DNA of 9,819 bases from an uncultured Mollicutes bacterium (GCA_937905855.1 CALCWU010000024.1:1-9819), one strand, 5' to 3'; counted from the stretch's first letter, positions 1 through 9,117 are shown. Notes: generated from the letters alone by a model not told the origin. Made by a program: numbers and translations.

Positions 1-3000
1 AAAAGCTATTTGATGTATATCTTATATTATAAATATAGTCATTTGGCTCTGCTAAATCATAGAAATTAATAAAAGCTCCAAAATATTTCGTTCCCATAGA
101 GAATAATTGATTATCTGTATTTTCCAACTCAGAGGTAATATCAATATAATTAATAATATTATCATAATCATAAAAACCTGTAAATGAGTAATTGAAGCGA
201 TATTTTGGAGTAAATCCTCTTGTAAAGCTTGTAGCTATTTCTCCACTATCAGTATCAATTATTGCATTATTATCAATTAATCCATCCTTATAAATAGATA
301 CATAATCATTATAGCTACTATAAGGCTCAGCTTCAATTATATAATGATAATAATAAGCACTTTCATTAGTTTCTGATGTAATTGTGTAAGTTACTTTATA
401 GCATAATCTATTAACCATTTCCTTACTATAGGAGCTAATCAAAGTCAAGCTATTCAAATCGTTAACATAATTTGTAGCATTATAAAGCTCAGCTGAGGTT
501 GTAATTGAACCCGTTTTTACCATATCAATTGCCTCTATATAGCTTGGAATAGTATTATTACTTACTAAATCACTATAATTAAATACACGTCCAGCAAGAA
601 CCTGACTAATCGCTACATTATTAGTAAATTTAACTACTTCTTCATCAAAGGTTATAGATGAAAGAGTCGTATCACTTGATTTTTTCTTACCAAATTTAAC
701 AGAGTATTTAAATACATTATTTGAGTTTGGCGAACCAAATACAAATGATAAAAGCTTATTACCATATGATAGACCTGAATCAATTGTTAAGTCTAATAAT
801 ACACTTCCATTATTTATTATTGGTGCACTATTAAATGTTAAATATTCAGAAGCATTATAAATATTGCCTTCTTCATCCTCTAAAACCAAATATTGTTCCA
901 AATTAGTTAAATCAACAAGATTAGTAGCTAAATTAATGGTAATATGACCACCAGTTGATGCAAGCTCTATGGTTATTTCATTATTTATAAACGTAGCAAC
1001 CTCATCATTTATAGTTGCATTTGTAATATTAAAGCTTAAATCCTTACTCATATTAACTATTTCAATTTCATAGTCCTTATAAACAGTTGTATCTTCTGCA
1101 TATACTCGAACAATCATTTTATTACCTAGAGTGACTTTAGATGTTGATACCGCGCTATCAAAGGTTGCACGATAAGCAAGCTCATAATAAGCTGTATCTA
1201 AATTAACCTTATATTCTTTATTTTTAGCATTTTCATTAAAATTATCATACATATAAAATTTAATAGTACCATTTTTCAAATCAATAAAGTTAGAATTTGT
1301 AAGTAAATGATCACTACCATCTGTAGAAACAAGCTCAATATCAAATATTGTTGTAGCAATTGATTTAATAAGCTGCTTCATAGATACATAAAAATCATAA
1401 TTGACACTTGATGTATCACTAATAATTGGTGAAGAACCATCCATACCACCACGCCAATATGAATCTTTAGTATTACTAACAATTAAACAACCATTAACAT
1501 TAGTATAATATGGATCAAGATCACTTAAATTAATATTATCTGGAATAAAATTACCATTTAAAATTCCTTTAGAGCTAGCTACAGCATATAAGCCATAGCC
1601 ATCAGTAGCTAATGGATAGTTATATAATACTAATAAATTATATAATTTATCATTATTAACCGTATTATCAGCATTAATAAAATTAACATCACTATGATTA
1701 TAGCCATCAATAGTTTTACCATTTAAAATATTTAATATTTGATATAAATAGCTACTACTTAATGTTTCAGCGGTTTGTTTAGTAATAAAATCCTGACCAA
1801 TGAATGCTGATACAAAATACAAAATTCCCTCAGTACTGCTACTAAATGTATTCATAGAATTCATTTTTGTAAATGTATCAAAATATAGTGAAGAATTATT
1901 ATCTAATAAAACACTTAAGATTTTATTAGCAAGCTCTAGTCCCTCTACAGTATAAATATCATTACCAATATTATCAATTAAATATTTTAAGGAACTATCA
2001 TCCTTAATAGCTAATTGCTTAATTAAATTAATTATTTGCTCACTAGTTAAATAATTTCCAACAAGTAGGCTTTCAGCCTCAGTAGTACCATAAATAGTAG
2101 AAATAATACTAGCTAATGAATCATTAGTCAAATAACCATTAGTATATAAATAATTAATTATATAACTAAAATTAGTGCTACTTCCCACTGACATTAAAAC
2201 TATATTTTCTTTGTTGGATAATGTTACCTTAGCACCAAGAGAATTTTTAATATATTCAGCAATAGTTTGCTTAGTTGTTACTGTACTTGTTCCACTACCA
2301 TTAGTAGTTGTATTATAAGTTAATTCATATGATGTTTTATCATAGGCTACATTCATAATATAAGAATTAACAAAATCAGTTTCATCCTGGAAGGCATATA
2401 AATAAGGAGTCATAATTGAAGCATAGGTTGTTGAAGCACTACCATTAATACCATAAGTACCAAGGCACGATAAAATAACCTTAATACCATCTGTTGTAGC
2501 TAGCATATAATTAGCCATAATATTTTTAATTATTTCAACCTCATCAGCTGATGTAGTACCACTACTTCTTGACTTAGTTCTAACACCGTCAAGCTTAATA
2601 ATATCATCAACAGAATAATCAATATATGATGTAGTAACAACACCTAGATAATTATTAACATGGTTTTCAGTTTTATTTTTAGCTGTAAGGAAAGATCCAT
2701 ATGTTTGCCATTGATCCTGTTGATAATAGATTCCGGTCATAATAGATGCCGAACAATAAAACCATAAATAATCATAAGAATAAGCTGTACTTGAGGAAAG
2801 CTGTGGACTTGTCCATTTTGCTTCCTTTGAATAATTCCATGTTGATTTGGTAGTTTCATCAAGATCAATACCATATTTATAATAAGGATTTGTTGAAGAT
2901 AATGTAGTATTTCTTAATAATGCAGCAGTAATATCAGTTGGCTTAGTTTTTAAAATATTTTCTGAAACATATTGAGAATATGATTGGATACCTTGAAGTG

Positions 3001-6000
3001 AACTATAACCATTCCACAAAAATTTATAAGTAACCTTATTATTGGCAAGAGCTATTTTATCACTTAAGTCTGTTTCTGATAAAGAAATATAAATTGGCAC
3101 ATAACGACGTGTCGAGCTTCCACCAGATGATGAGTTATCAAACAAGGTGAAACCAATATTACTTTCAGGGAATAAAGAACCAATATAGGTATCACCAGAT
3201 GATGATTTATATGGTCCATAAAAATATGTAGCGTCACTTACACATTCTTCAGGGACATAAATAAAACGAGTTTTAATTTGAGCACTATTTGTTGTTGTCC
3301 AGGTAGCACCAGTATAATTACTTCCACTTTTAGTCAAGGTTACTGGAGCATCGTTTGACTGATAAGAATTACGATATTCTGTTGCCTTGGCATAAATTCC
3401 TGGATAAGTTTTTACTCTGTCTAAATCATATGATGTAACATTAGTCAACTTATTAGTTAGATAGGTCTTCACCTTAGGATTTTCCCTTATAGCATTCCAA
3501 ATATCTACATAATTATCTTCACTAATTTGACTCTTATAGGTTGTAGCCTCAGTTGAAGTAATATTAGAATCATCTAGCTTTACTTTCTTTAAAATAGTCT
3601 TAATTGATGAAGCTAAATTTGCTTGATTATCTTGATTGTTAGTAAGCATTTGAACATAAATATCTTTTTTATCAGCATCAGTTATCTCACTACTTCTTAG
3701 GATTGTCGCAAGCTCGGCAGTTGAATCATAATTATTTTTATCAATATTATTATATAATTCCTCAATAACCTCGTCTGATAAATTAGCAAGTAACCCTGTT
3801 AATAATTCTTCCTTAGCTGGAATCAATTCAGAATTAGTAAAAAAATCATTATAGCTTGTAGTGTTTTGCATTAAATTTAAATAGCTTTCAAGTAAGGCCT
3901 TTAAATTTGTTTCACTTAAACTTATTATATAATTTTTAATTACAGCTTGAACATTTGCATATTCAGTATCAGATTTAGCTATTAAATTAGCCATAACCTC
4001 TGGTAACATCATTCCATTTAGAACATTCTTTAAATTAGTCTCATTGCTATTTAAAGAACTAAATAATTCATTAACCACTAGCTTTCTTAGGCTTGTAGTA
4101 ATAGTAGATTTATTATCACATTCAAAAAATAAATAATTAATAATTTCTTTAATTTTTGTTTGATCATAGCTATTAGTCATTTCCTTAAGTGTATTTTTTA
4201 ATACTGTTGAATCACAGTTACCAATCCAATTAAATGAGCTTAAAGCTGTTGTTAAAATATCATTATATGTTAAATCTACGGTTGCAGTTCCTGATGACGT
4301 ATAATCCTTAAAGCTATTAATTAATGGTGAAAACTTTTCCAAATTATTAGCAAATCCCTCAGCAGCATTAGCAAAAGCAATTGTACGCCAGCCTATACTT
4401 TCAATTAAAATTGTATTAATCTTAGTAAAACCAACAAATTGAAAATAATCAGGAATATAATAATCAGAATCAACAGTTGGTGATATTGTTCCTTCAATCA
4501 TTTTTCTAAAGCTAAAATTAGGACTAAATACACCAATGTTTCCATATTCATCACTTATACTTGATAAAGGTGCGTAAACTACCTCATTACCTAAATAGGT
4601 ATCATTTCTATAGGTTGAAAGTAAGGTATCAGAATTTTTTGGCATATTTGTTGGCACCTTTGCTTCACATGCAACAACAGGAATTTCTTTATTAAAGTTA
4701 ATTAAATAACGAATGTTTACATACTGAGCATTGCTTAAGCTATTAAAATGAGCAAGCCCAATAATAGAACCATTATATTGATATTTAGAAGCATTTGCCA
4801 TACCTATATATTTTGTTTTAGAAGAATCTAATGTATTAATTTCATTATAGCTTAATGTATAATAAGTACCATAATCCTCTGTATTAGTTTTATCAATAGA
4901 TTTAACATTACCATAATTAATAGAATTGGCAATATCTACCTTATTAGAAGCTGAAATATCTAACTTAAATTTATTTAAAAATACATAGCCAAATATTCCA
5001 CTATTTGTTTCACTACCACAAATTGTTCCATAATTTAGAGTATTTAAAATTGAACATAAACCTATTCCTAAGATACCTGAAGCCTTAGCATGTGATTCTG
5101 TTGCGCCATCAGTTTGAATATCACCAGTCGAAATATCAACATTATTACGATAATTAAAGGCAATAACCTCACCATAATTTATTGTAAAGGCAATTAATTG
5201 CTTAGTATGATATAAATTGCTAGTTGTTTTACCATAATCAACAATTTCATTATTTTGAAATAATTGATCATTACGTGTACATATTCCCGCAACATGAACA
5301 AATGAATTAGTATATGATGACATATTTACGCCCTTAATCAAACCATTATTTGCACAATCTCTTATTTGCGCATATTGGGTAATATTAAATAAGGCAATAC
5401 CTGCAAGTTCCAAATGGCTTGCACTTGACTTAAAGGCACTATAGGCTATAATATCTCCTAAATTCATTGCATTAGAAATAATACTTTCATTCAATGAGCA
5501 AATACCACTAAAACGCATATTAGACGTATATACATTAGTAAGGCTAGTATTTATATTTAGGTTTGTTTGATTTTGCGAAGCAACCTTAGTATTTGCCAAT
5601 GCTTCGATTGTTTTAGCATTAGAGGTTATATTTCCTTTATTAATTGCTTTATCAATACTTCCTACTAATTTATTGTTATAGCCACTTTGCATTGGAATAT
5701 TATTTTTATAAAATTCCTCTGATTGCATTACATTATAAAAACAAATACCACTAACATACATATCTCCTGAAAGTGAAGATAGTGTTGATGAGGAAGAAAT
5801 ATAAATATTTATATTTCCACCATTATATAAATTATAAGCATATGAGCCTTTGCTTACTTCTTCAATGACCCCTGTAATTACTATTCTTTGAAGACTTATA
5901 TTATTAGAAATATTAAAGCTAATATTGCCTTCATTATAAATCTCATTTAAGGTTATATATTTTCCTGCAACCACGCCACTAAGCTTTAATATAGCAGCAG

Positions 6001-8422
6001 TGTTTTTAATATCTTTAGAGGTAACAAAATTCAAATTTCTAAAGTTATAAGCTCTTGTTAAGGTAATTAAGCTATCATTAGATGTAGCAGTTGATAAAAG
6101 ACAAGATGCATAATAAATATAGCTTGAAGCATCCAAATTATCTTCTTTAGTGTTTAATATTGGTGCATAGGAATCATTATAATGATAACCAAGATTGTAA
6201 ATACCTACTAAGTTAGACTTAAATTTCGTACTTCCATCAACAAAAATAACTCCACTTATATTACCAGCAAGGCTTGGTGATGTATTAGTATTTGTATAAC
6301 TAATTGTTCCACCATTGGCATAATTATTACCATAAAATTCTTTTAATTTCGAATCAGATTGAATATTAACATTTATAACTCCACTTATATTTATTTTAGG
6401 ACTTGCAGAATTAGTTGTAATATTAATATCACCTTGATTATGAAGGCTTAAAACACTATTTTTTGTGCCTAAAGCATCACCAATTACACCAGCACAATAT
6501 ACACTATTAAAGGAATTGCTGAAGCTATTAGTAATAGTTCCCTTATAAAACAAGCCATTTACCTCATTAAAATAACCACAGCCAACAATTCCTCCAATAT
6601 AGTAATTAGTAACAACATTTGTATAAATTGATGATGTTAAATTCATTTTTGATAAAACATCTTTTATCCTTAAGGCTGAGGCTTCAGTGTAGCCAATTAC
6701 ACCACCAAGAGCTATGCCATCAATATAACCACTTGCAGTATTACTAAATGATGATGCAATAGATGAATCAATAATACCAGCTACACTACCATTGGTTGTA
6801 AGCATTGAAACACTAGCATTTCTTGACATAATACCAATTGCGCCACCAGCATAATATCTACCCATATTAGAGTTAAAGCTAATATTACCATAAGTGCGAA
6901 CATTTGTAATACTTCCACCTTCATTAATTCCACAAACAAGACCAATTGCTTTAGTCGGAAGACTAGAATTATAAGAATTAATATTATCTATAGTATCACT
7001 AACATAAAAATTAACATTTTCAATTATACCATCAAATAAAGGAAATAAGCCATAGCATTCAAATCCAGAATAAGCTATTGTATTATTTATCACAAAATTA
7101 TAAATAGTTACTCCATTTACATTACCATTTGAAACATTAATAGAGGCAGCTACATTCGTATTGCCAATAATTTTGGCACTAAAAAAATCATCATAAGCAT
7201 AGCTATTACTAGGAATTTCACTTAAATCAATATCATTTTTTAGATAATATGTTACGTCCTTAGATGCAAAAAAGGAATTATTATTTGCAAGTGTATAAAT
7301 GTAGGCAAAATCCTTGGCATCATTAATTTCAAGCACATAATCATCATTGATTTTACTTTCCTTAAGACCAATAAGAGATGGCAGTGTATAATGCATATTA
7401 TAATGCTCATACATATTATCTGTATACCAACCATCAAATGTAGTAAAAATATTATTCAAGGTCTTATTATCAGCAACATATTCCCCAGCAACCGAGTTTT
7501 TTTCCACCTTAATATTGCCAAGTAAACCCTTATTATAATAATAGTAGCTATCATCTACAGAATCAATTGAAGAATCTAAAAAATATGTATCAACAATATT
7601 TCCACTATTAATAGTAGCAATAGGACGAAAGTCAATATAATCAGTTATTGTATAGTTTACAATAATACTATAATCAACATAACTATTTTTAATTGTTCCC
7701 TCATTATTACAAACAAAGCCCGAAATACGATATCCACCAAGAGCTGTAATACCAGCCTCCTCTTTTACCGGGTCTCTTAAATCAACAATTGAACAATTTT
7801 CAATAATACCACTTGCTTTATTCAAGCCAACAAAGGGAGAAATACCAAATATTGAAGCATAAATACTTCTTTGAATTTGTTCAGTATTTAATAGCTTCAA
7901 ATTTTTAATAGTTCCACTATTAACACTAAACATTGAAACATATTCTAATTCCTTATAATTGTTTTCTTCACTTGCTTCAAAGGTTTTAAAGGCTAATCCT
8001 TTTATTGTGTAGCCATTTCCATCAAAGGTACCACTAAATGGTTTATTTGTTTGATAACCAACAGGCATAAACTTATTTGTTCCAAAATTAATATCAGTAA
8101 TTAATTTATAGCTATACCCTAAAAAATCACTATTAGCTTCACATCTATTCGAGAATAAAACTAACTCTAATGCTGAAGAAATAGTAATTATATTATCACG
8201 ATAGCTAGTAGTAGCTGAATCTGTTGTATCACTAATTGAAATTAATTTTGAATCCTTAGTATGATTAGTGCCAGTAATTTCTACTAAATCTGTATTTTTA
8301 TATAAATTTTTATTATCTAAGGCACTTATTTGGTTTTGATTATAAAAAGATACTCCAAAAACAATAACAATTAAAGCCCCTACAAATATTATTGAGCATA
8401 ATCTTTTTAATATAGTTTTCAT
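1..8422 (-). CDS. Giant GLUG/beta-helix surface protein, C-terminus cut by window edge
   Basis: An uninterrupted reading frame runs from ATG at 8422 to base 2, giving 2807 residues without a stop, so the protein is even longer. The start is supported by a GGGGTG Shine-Dalgarno 7 bases upstream and an ATGA overlap with the gene before it. Residues 1-34 form a signal peptide: basic MKTILKRL, a hydrophobic core near residues 9-27, and possible cleavage after QISA. Residues about 80-1175 are GLUG-like beta-helix coils, opening with FSGTFDGNGYTIKGL near 129-143. An alpha-helical module follows (about 1388-1615), then a Ser/Thr/aromatic-rich middle (1620-2050), a second helical module (2052-2190) and tandem beta-sandwich-like domains from about 2345. 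The composition is rich in Asn, Ser, Thr, Tyr and Ile, as in secreted Gram-positive-type proteins. I infer a surface adhesin or matrix protein. No enzyme active site was recognised. The anchor, if any, lies outside the window. Confidence 0.93.
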   Translation of the reverse strand, partial: MKTILKRLCSIIFVGALIVIVFGVSFYNQNQISALDNKNLYKNTDLVEITGTNHTKDSKLISISDTTDSATTSYRDNIITISSALELVLFSNRCEANSDFLGYSYKLITDINFGTNKFMPVGYQTNKPFSGTFDGNGYTIKGLAFKTFEASEENNYKELEYVSMFSVNSGTIKNLKLLNTEQIQRSIYASIFGISPFVGLNKASGIIENCSIVDLRDPVKEEAGITALGGYRISGFVCNNEGTIKNSYVDYSIIVNYTITDYIDFRPIATINSGNIVDTYFLDSSIDSVDDSYYYYNKGLLGNIKVEKNSVAGEYVADNKTLNNIFTTFDGWYTDNMYEHYNMHYTLPSLIGLKESKINDDYVLEINDAKDFAYIYTLANNNSFFASKDVTYYLKNDIDLSEIPSNSYAYDDFFSAKIIGNTNVAASINVSNGNVNGVTIYNFVINNTIAYSGFECYGLFPLFDGIIENVNFYVSDTIDNINSYNSSLPTKAIGLVCGINEGGSITNVRTYGNISFNSNMGRYYAGGAIGIMSRNASVSMLTTNGSVAGIIDSSIASSFSNTASGYIDGIALGGVIGYTEASALRIKDVLSKMNLTSSIYTNVVTNYYIGGIVGCGYFNEVNGLFYKGTITNSFSNSFNSVYCAGVIGDALGTKNSVLSLHNQGDINITTNSASPKINISGVINVNIQSDSKLKEFYGNNYANGGTISYTNTNTSPSLAGNISGVIFVDGSTKFKSNLVGIYNLGYHYNDSYAPILNTKEDNLDASSYIYYASCLLSTATSNDSLITLTRAYNFRNLNFVTSKDIKNTAAILKLSGVVAGKYITLNEIYNEGNISFNISNNISLQRIVITGVIEEVSKGSYAYNLYNGGNINIYISSSSTLSSLSGDMYVSGICFYNVMQSEEFYKNNIPMQSGYNNKLVGSIDKAINKGNITSNAKTIEALANTKVASQNQTNLNINTSLTNVYTSNMRFSGICSLNESIISNAMNLGDIIAYSAFKSSASHLELAGIALFNITQYAQIRDCANNGLIKGVNMSSYTNSFVHVAGICTRNDQLFQNNEIVDYGKTTSNLYHTKQLIAFTINYGEVIAFNYRNNVDISTGDIQTDGATESHAKASGILGIGLCSILNTLNYGTICGSETNSGIFGYVFLNKFKLDISASNKVDIANSINYGNVKSIDKTNTEDYGTYYTLSYNEINTLDSSKTKYIGMANASKYQYNGSIIGLAHFNSLSNAQYVNIRYLINFNKEIPVVACEAKVPTNMPKNSDTLLSTYRNDTYLGNEVVYAPLSSISDEYGNIGVFSPNFSFRKMIEGTISPTVDSDYYIPDYFQFVGFTKINTILIESIGWRTIAFANAAEGFANNLEKFSPLINSFKDYTSSGTATVDLTYNDILTTALSSFNWIGNCDSTVLKNTLKEMTNSYDQTKIKEIINYLFFECDNKSTITTSLRKLVVNELFSSLNSNETNLKNVLNGMMLPEVMANLIAKSDTEYANVQAVIKNYIISLSETNLKALLESYLNLMQNTTSYNDFFTNSELIPAKEELLTGLLANLSDEVIEELYNNIDKNNYDSTAELATILRSSEITDADKKDIYVQMLTNNQDNQANLASSIKTILKKVKLDDSNITSTEATTYKSQISEDNYVDIWNAIRENPKVKTYLTNKLTNVTSYDLDRVKTYPGIYAKATEYRNSYQSNDAPVTLTKSGSNYTGATWTTTNSAQIKTRFIYVPEECVSDATYFYGPYKSSSGDTYIGSLFPESNIGFTLFDNSSSGGSSTRRYVPIYISLSETDLSDKIALANNKVTYKFLWNGYSSLQGIQSYSQYVSENILKTKPTDITAALLRNTTLSSTNPYYKYGIDLDETTKSTWNYSKEAKWTSPQLSSSTAYSYDYLWFYCSASIMTGIYYQQDQWQTYGSFLTAKNKTENHVNNYLGVVTTSYIDYSVDDIIKLDGVRTKSRSSGTTSADEVEIIKNIMANYMLATTDGIKVILSCLGTYGINGSASTTYASIMTPYLYAFQDETDFVNSYIMNVAYDKTSYELTYNTTTNGSGTSTVTTKQTIAEYIKNSLGAKVTLSNKENIVLMSVGSSTNFSYIINYLYTNGYLTNDSLASIISTIYGTTEAESLLVGNYLTSEQIINLIKQLAIKDDSSLKYLIDNIGNDIYTVEGLELANKILSVLLDNNSSLYFDTFTKMNSMNTFSSSTEGILYFVSAFIGQDFITKQTAETLSSSYLYQILNILNGKTIDGYNHSDVNFINADNTVNNDKLYNLLVLYNYPLATDGYGLYAVASSKGILNGNFIPDNINLSDLDPYYTNVNGCLIVSNTKDSYWRGGMDGSSPIISDTSSVNYDFYVSMKQLIKSIATTIFDIELVSTDGSDHLLTNSNFIDLKNGTIKFYMYDNFNENAKNKEYKVNLDTAYYELAYRATFDSAVSTSKVTLGNKMIVRVYAEDTTVYKDYEIEIVNMSKDLSFNITNATINDEVATFINNEITIELASTGGHITINLATNLVDLTNLEQYLVLEDEEGNIYNASEYLTFNSAPIINNGSVLLDLTIDSGLSYGNKLLSFVFGSPNSNNVFKYSVKFGKKKSSDTTLSSITFDEEVVKFTNNVAISQVLAGRVFNYSDLVSNNTIPSYIEAIDMVKTGSITTSAELYNATNYVNDLNSLTLISSYSKEMVNRLCYKVTYTITSETNESAYYYHYIIEAEPYSSYNDYVSIYKDGLIDNNAIIDTDSGEIATSFTRGFTPKYRFNYSFTGFYDYDNIINYIDITSELENTDNQLFSMGTKYFGAFINFYDLAEPNDYIYNIRYTSNSF
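341..1390 (-). repeat. Tandem beta-sandwich-like domains of the giant protein (residues about 2345-2694)
   Basis: Three consecutive units of about 110-125 residues each close with a Tyr-containing beta-strand: YKDYEIEIVN (near 2448), FKYSVKFGKK (near 2573) and YYYHYIIEAEP (near 2690). The third unit opens with DTTLSSITFDEE at residue 2584, which resembles the start of cadherin-like beta-sandwich domains that carry L-x-x-I after a short spacer. Such units often form the stalk of bacterial surface proteins. Further similar sequence continues to the window edge. The domain family is inferred, not demonstrated. Confidence 0.5.
1860..2270 (-). other. Second alpha-helical module of the giant protein (residues about 2052-2190)
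   Basis: Short helices with Ser/Thr-acidic N-caps reappear: TNDSLASIISTIYG, TSEQIINLIKQLA, DDSSLKYLIDNIG, TVEGLELANKILSVLL. The spacing and capping resemble the first helical module (residues 1388-1615). This suggests the same helical unit was duplicated on either side of the aromatic-rich middle region. Confidence 0.5.
2275..3565 (-). other. Ser/Thr/Tyr/Trp-rich middle region of the giant protein (residues about 1620-2050)
   Basis: This is a mixed, probably globular region of unknown family between the two helical modules. It includes TKSGSNYTGATWTTTNSAQ, a small Ser/Gly linker-like stretch NSSSGGSSTRR near residue 1768, WNGYSS with Trp1803, and an aromatic cluster with Trp1862, Trp1870, Trp1887 and Trp1905 surrounded by many Tyr. 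Exposed aromatic clusters are common in sugar-binding surfaces, but that role is only a guess here. Confidence 0.4.
3580..4260 (-). other. First alpha-helical module of the giant protein (residues about 1388-1615)
   Basis: The beta-rich pattern stops and short amphipathic helices take over. Many begin with an N-cap of Ser/Thr plus acidic residues: NETNLKNVLNGM, SETNLKALLESYL, SDEVIEELYNNI, TDADKKDIYVQML. The segment has more Lys, Glu and Leu and few Gly compared with its flanks. It may be a helical stalk or bundle. No known domain was recognised. Confidence 0.55.
4900..8185 (-). repeat. GLUG-like beta-helix coils in the giant protein (residues about 80-1175)
   Basis: Imperfect coils of roughly 30-45 residues recur with the pattern hydrophobic-x-G-[IVLF], then a turn, then N-x-G-x-I. 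Examples are ISGFVCNNEGTIKNS (near residue 235), IGLVCGINEGGSITN (491), GGAIGIM (525), LGGVIGY (575), IGGIVGCGY (608), CAGVIGD (643), LSGVVAG (815), VSGICFYN (890), FSGICSLNE (972), LAGIALFN (1005), VAGICTRN (1045) and ASGILGIG (1113), with NxGxI partners such as NEGNISF, NKGNITS, NLGDIIA and NYGNVKS. The opening FSGTFDGNGYTIKGL is the usual entry of GLUG domains. A right-handed beta-helix is expected from knowledge of such repeats. Residue positions are approximate. Confidence 0.75.
8321..8422 (-). other. Signal peptide of the giant protein
   Basis: Residues 1-34 have a basic start (K2, K6, R7), a hydrophobic core from about residue 9 to 27 and a possible Ala-containing cleavage site at QISA before LDNKN. 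Unlike the two smaller neighbours, it lacks the YA-aromatic-aromatic-Thr pattern. It therefore looks like a substrate of ordinary signal peptidase I rather than SipW. The cleavage point is inferred. Confidence 0.7.
8419..8422 (-). other. ATGA stop/start overlap between gene C and the giant gene
   Basis: The TGA of the 227-residue gene and the ATG of the giant gene overlap by four bases. Synthesis of the giant protein is therefore probably coupled to that of its small neighbour. Confidence 0.88.
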
Positions 8423-9102
8423 AATTTGACACCCCAAACACTATAAGCACGATTGGCCTGAACAATATCAATTTTAAAGCTCAATTGCACCAAAATTGTT
8501 TCATGAAATCCTGATCCACTTATGCTTGGATAATAATAAGCATTAGATGCATTATAGTTTTCAATAAAATCAAGACTAATAGAGCTACCTTTTTTTACTG
8601 TTTTTTTATAGTAGGCATAGCCTGAGCTCAAATCATATTCCCAATCAGCTGAAAATGTAAAAGGAATAATGGTATTTTGGCTATCCTCATCTACCTGCTG
8701 TTTAGCAATTATGTTATTAATCTCTCTTCCTGTTGAATATACCTTATTAGAAATCCAAACATCTTGAATTTTAATTCTTATTTTAGTATTGATATTCGAA
8801 TTGTAATTTATTGTGCTTTTAAGCTTAGAAAACTCAACATATCCTAATGTATCATATGATCTAATCTTAGAGGCATAGCAGGTAAGGGTATTATCAACAA
8901 AACCAGGAGTATTAACATCAACATTTAAAAAATTATTATCACTTTGATAGCTTAAAACTAGAGCATCATCACTAACATCAATATGGCCAACATTAGCATC
9001 AATATCAACTTTTCTTATAGTTGTATAATAGGCATAAATTGCGCCACCTATTCCCAAGATAGTAAGTAACGCACTACATATTAAAAATATTCTCTTTTTC
9101 AT
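8419..9102 (-). CDS. Exported TasA/camelysin-like protein with SipW-type signal peptide (227 aa)
   Basis: The N-terminus is MKKRIFLICSALL, a hydrophobic core, then GGAIYAYYTT, with likely cleavage after Ala24. This resembles SipW-dependent signal peptides such as that of TasA, where an aromatic pair follows the cleavage site. A beta-strand-rich mature part follows, beginning with a DDALVLSYQ segment that corresponds in position to the GTLDLS-type first strand of TasA-like proteins. There is one hydrophobic segment and no recognisable catalytic motif. I chose ATG 9102 over the upstream ATG at 9156, because the latter lies inside gene B and would put a poor leader before the signal peptide. An AAGGAG lies 15 bases before 9102. 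The TGA stop overlaps the start of the giant gene by ATGA, so the two are probably translationally coupled. The TasA/camelysin assignment rests on the signal peptide and fold pattern only. The mature sequence was not recognised. Confidence 0.88.
   Translation of the reverse strand: MKKRIFLICSALLTILGIGGAIYAYYTTIRKVDIDANVGHIDVSDDALVLSYQSDNNFLNVDVNTPGFVDNTLTCYASKIRSYDTLGYVEFSKLKSTINYNSNINTKIRIKIQDVWISNKVYSTGREINNIIAKQQVDEDSQNTIIPFTFSADWEYDLSSGYAYYKKTVKKGSSISLDFIENYNASNAYYYPSISGSGFHETILVQLSFKIDIVQANRAYSVWGVKL
8430..8435 (-). promoter_or_regulatory. Ribosome binding site of the giant gene
   Basis: GGGGTG lies 7 bases before ATG 8422, within the last codons of gene C. It is the only G-rich hexamer near this start and is well spaced, so the start is firm. 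Confidence 0.65.
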
Positions 9103-9117
9103 ATAAAATAATATATT

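Noticed and set aside
3100..3140. The Ser/Gly stretch with TRR near residue 1768 as a protease or sorting site
   Set aside because: It has no LPXTG-like order or following membrane helix and is in mid-protein. A flexible linker is the simpler reading.
7252..7437. A 61-codon minus-strand open frame starting with TTG
   Set aside because: It lies wholly inside the giant gene in the +1 frame, has no convincing ribosome binding site, and its odd Met/Ile/His-rich composition is what the shifted AT-rich codons would give.
7496..7502. A slippery-type A AAA AAC heptamer in frame in the giant gene
   Set aside because: A -1 shift here meets TGA after eight further codons, I see no obvious stimulatory structure, and such runs are expected in AT-rich coding DNA.
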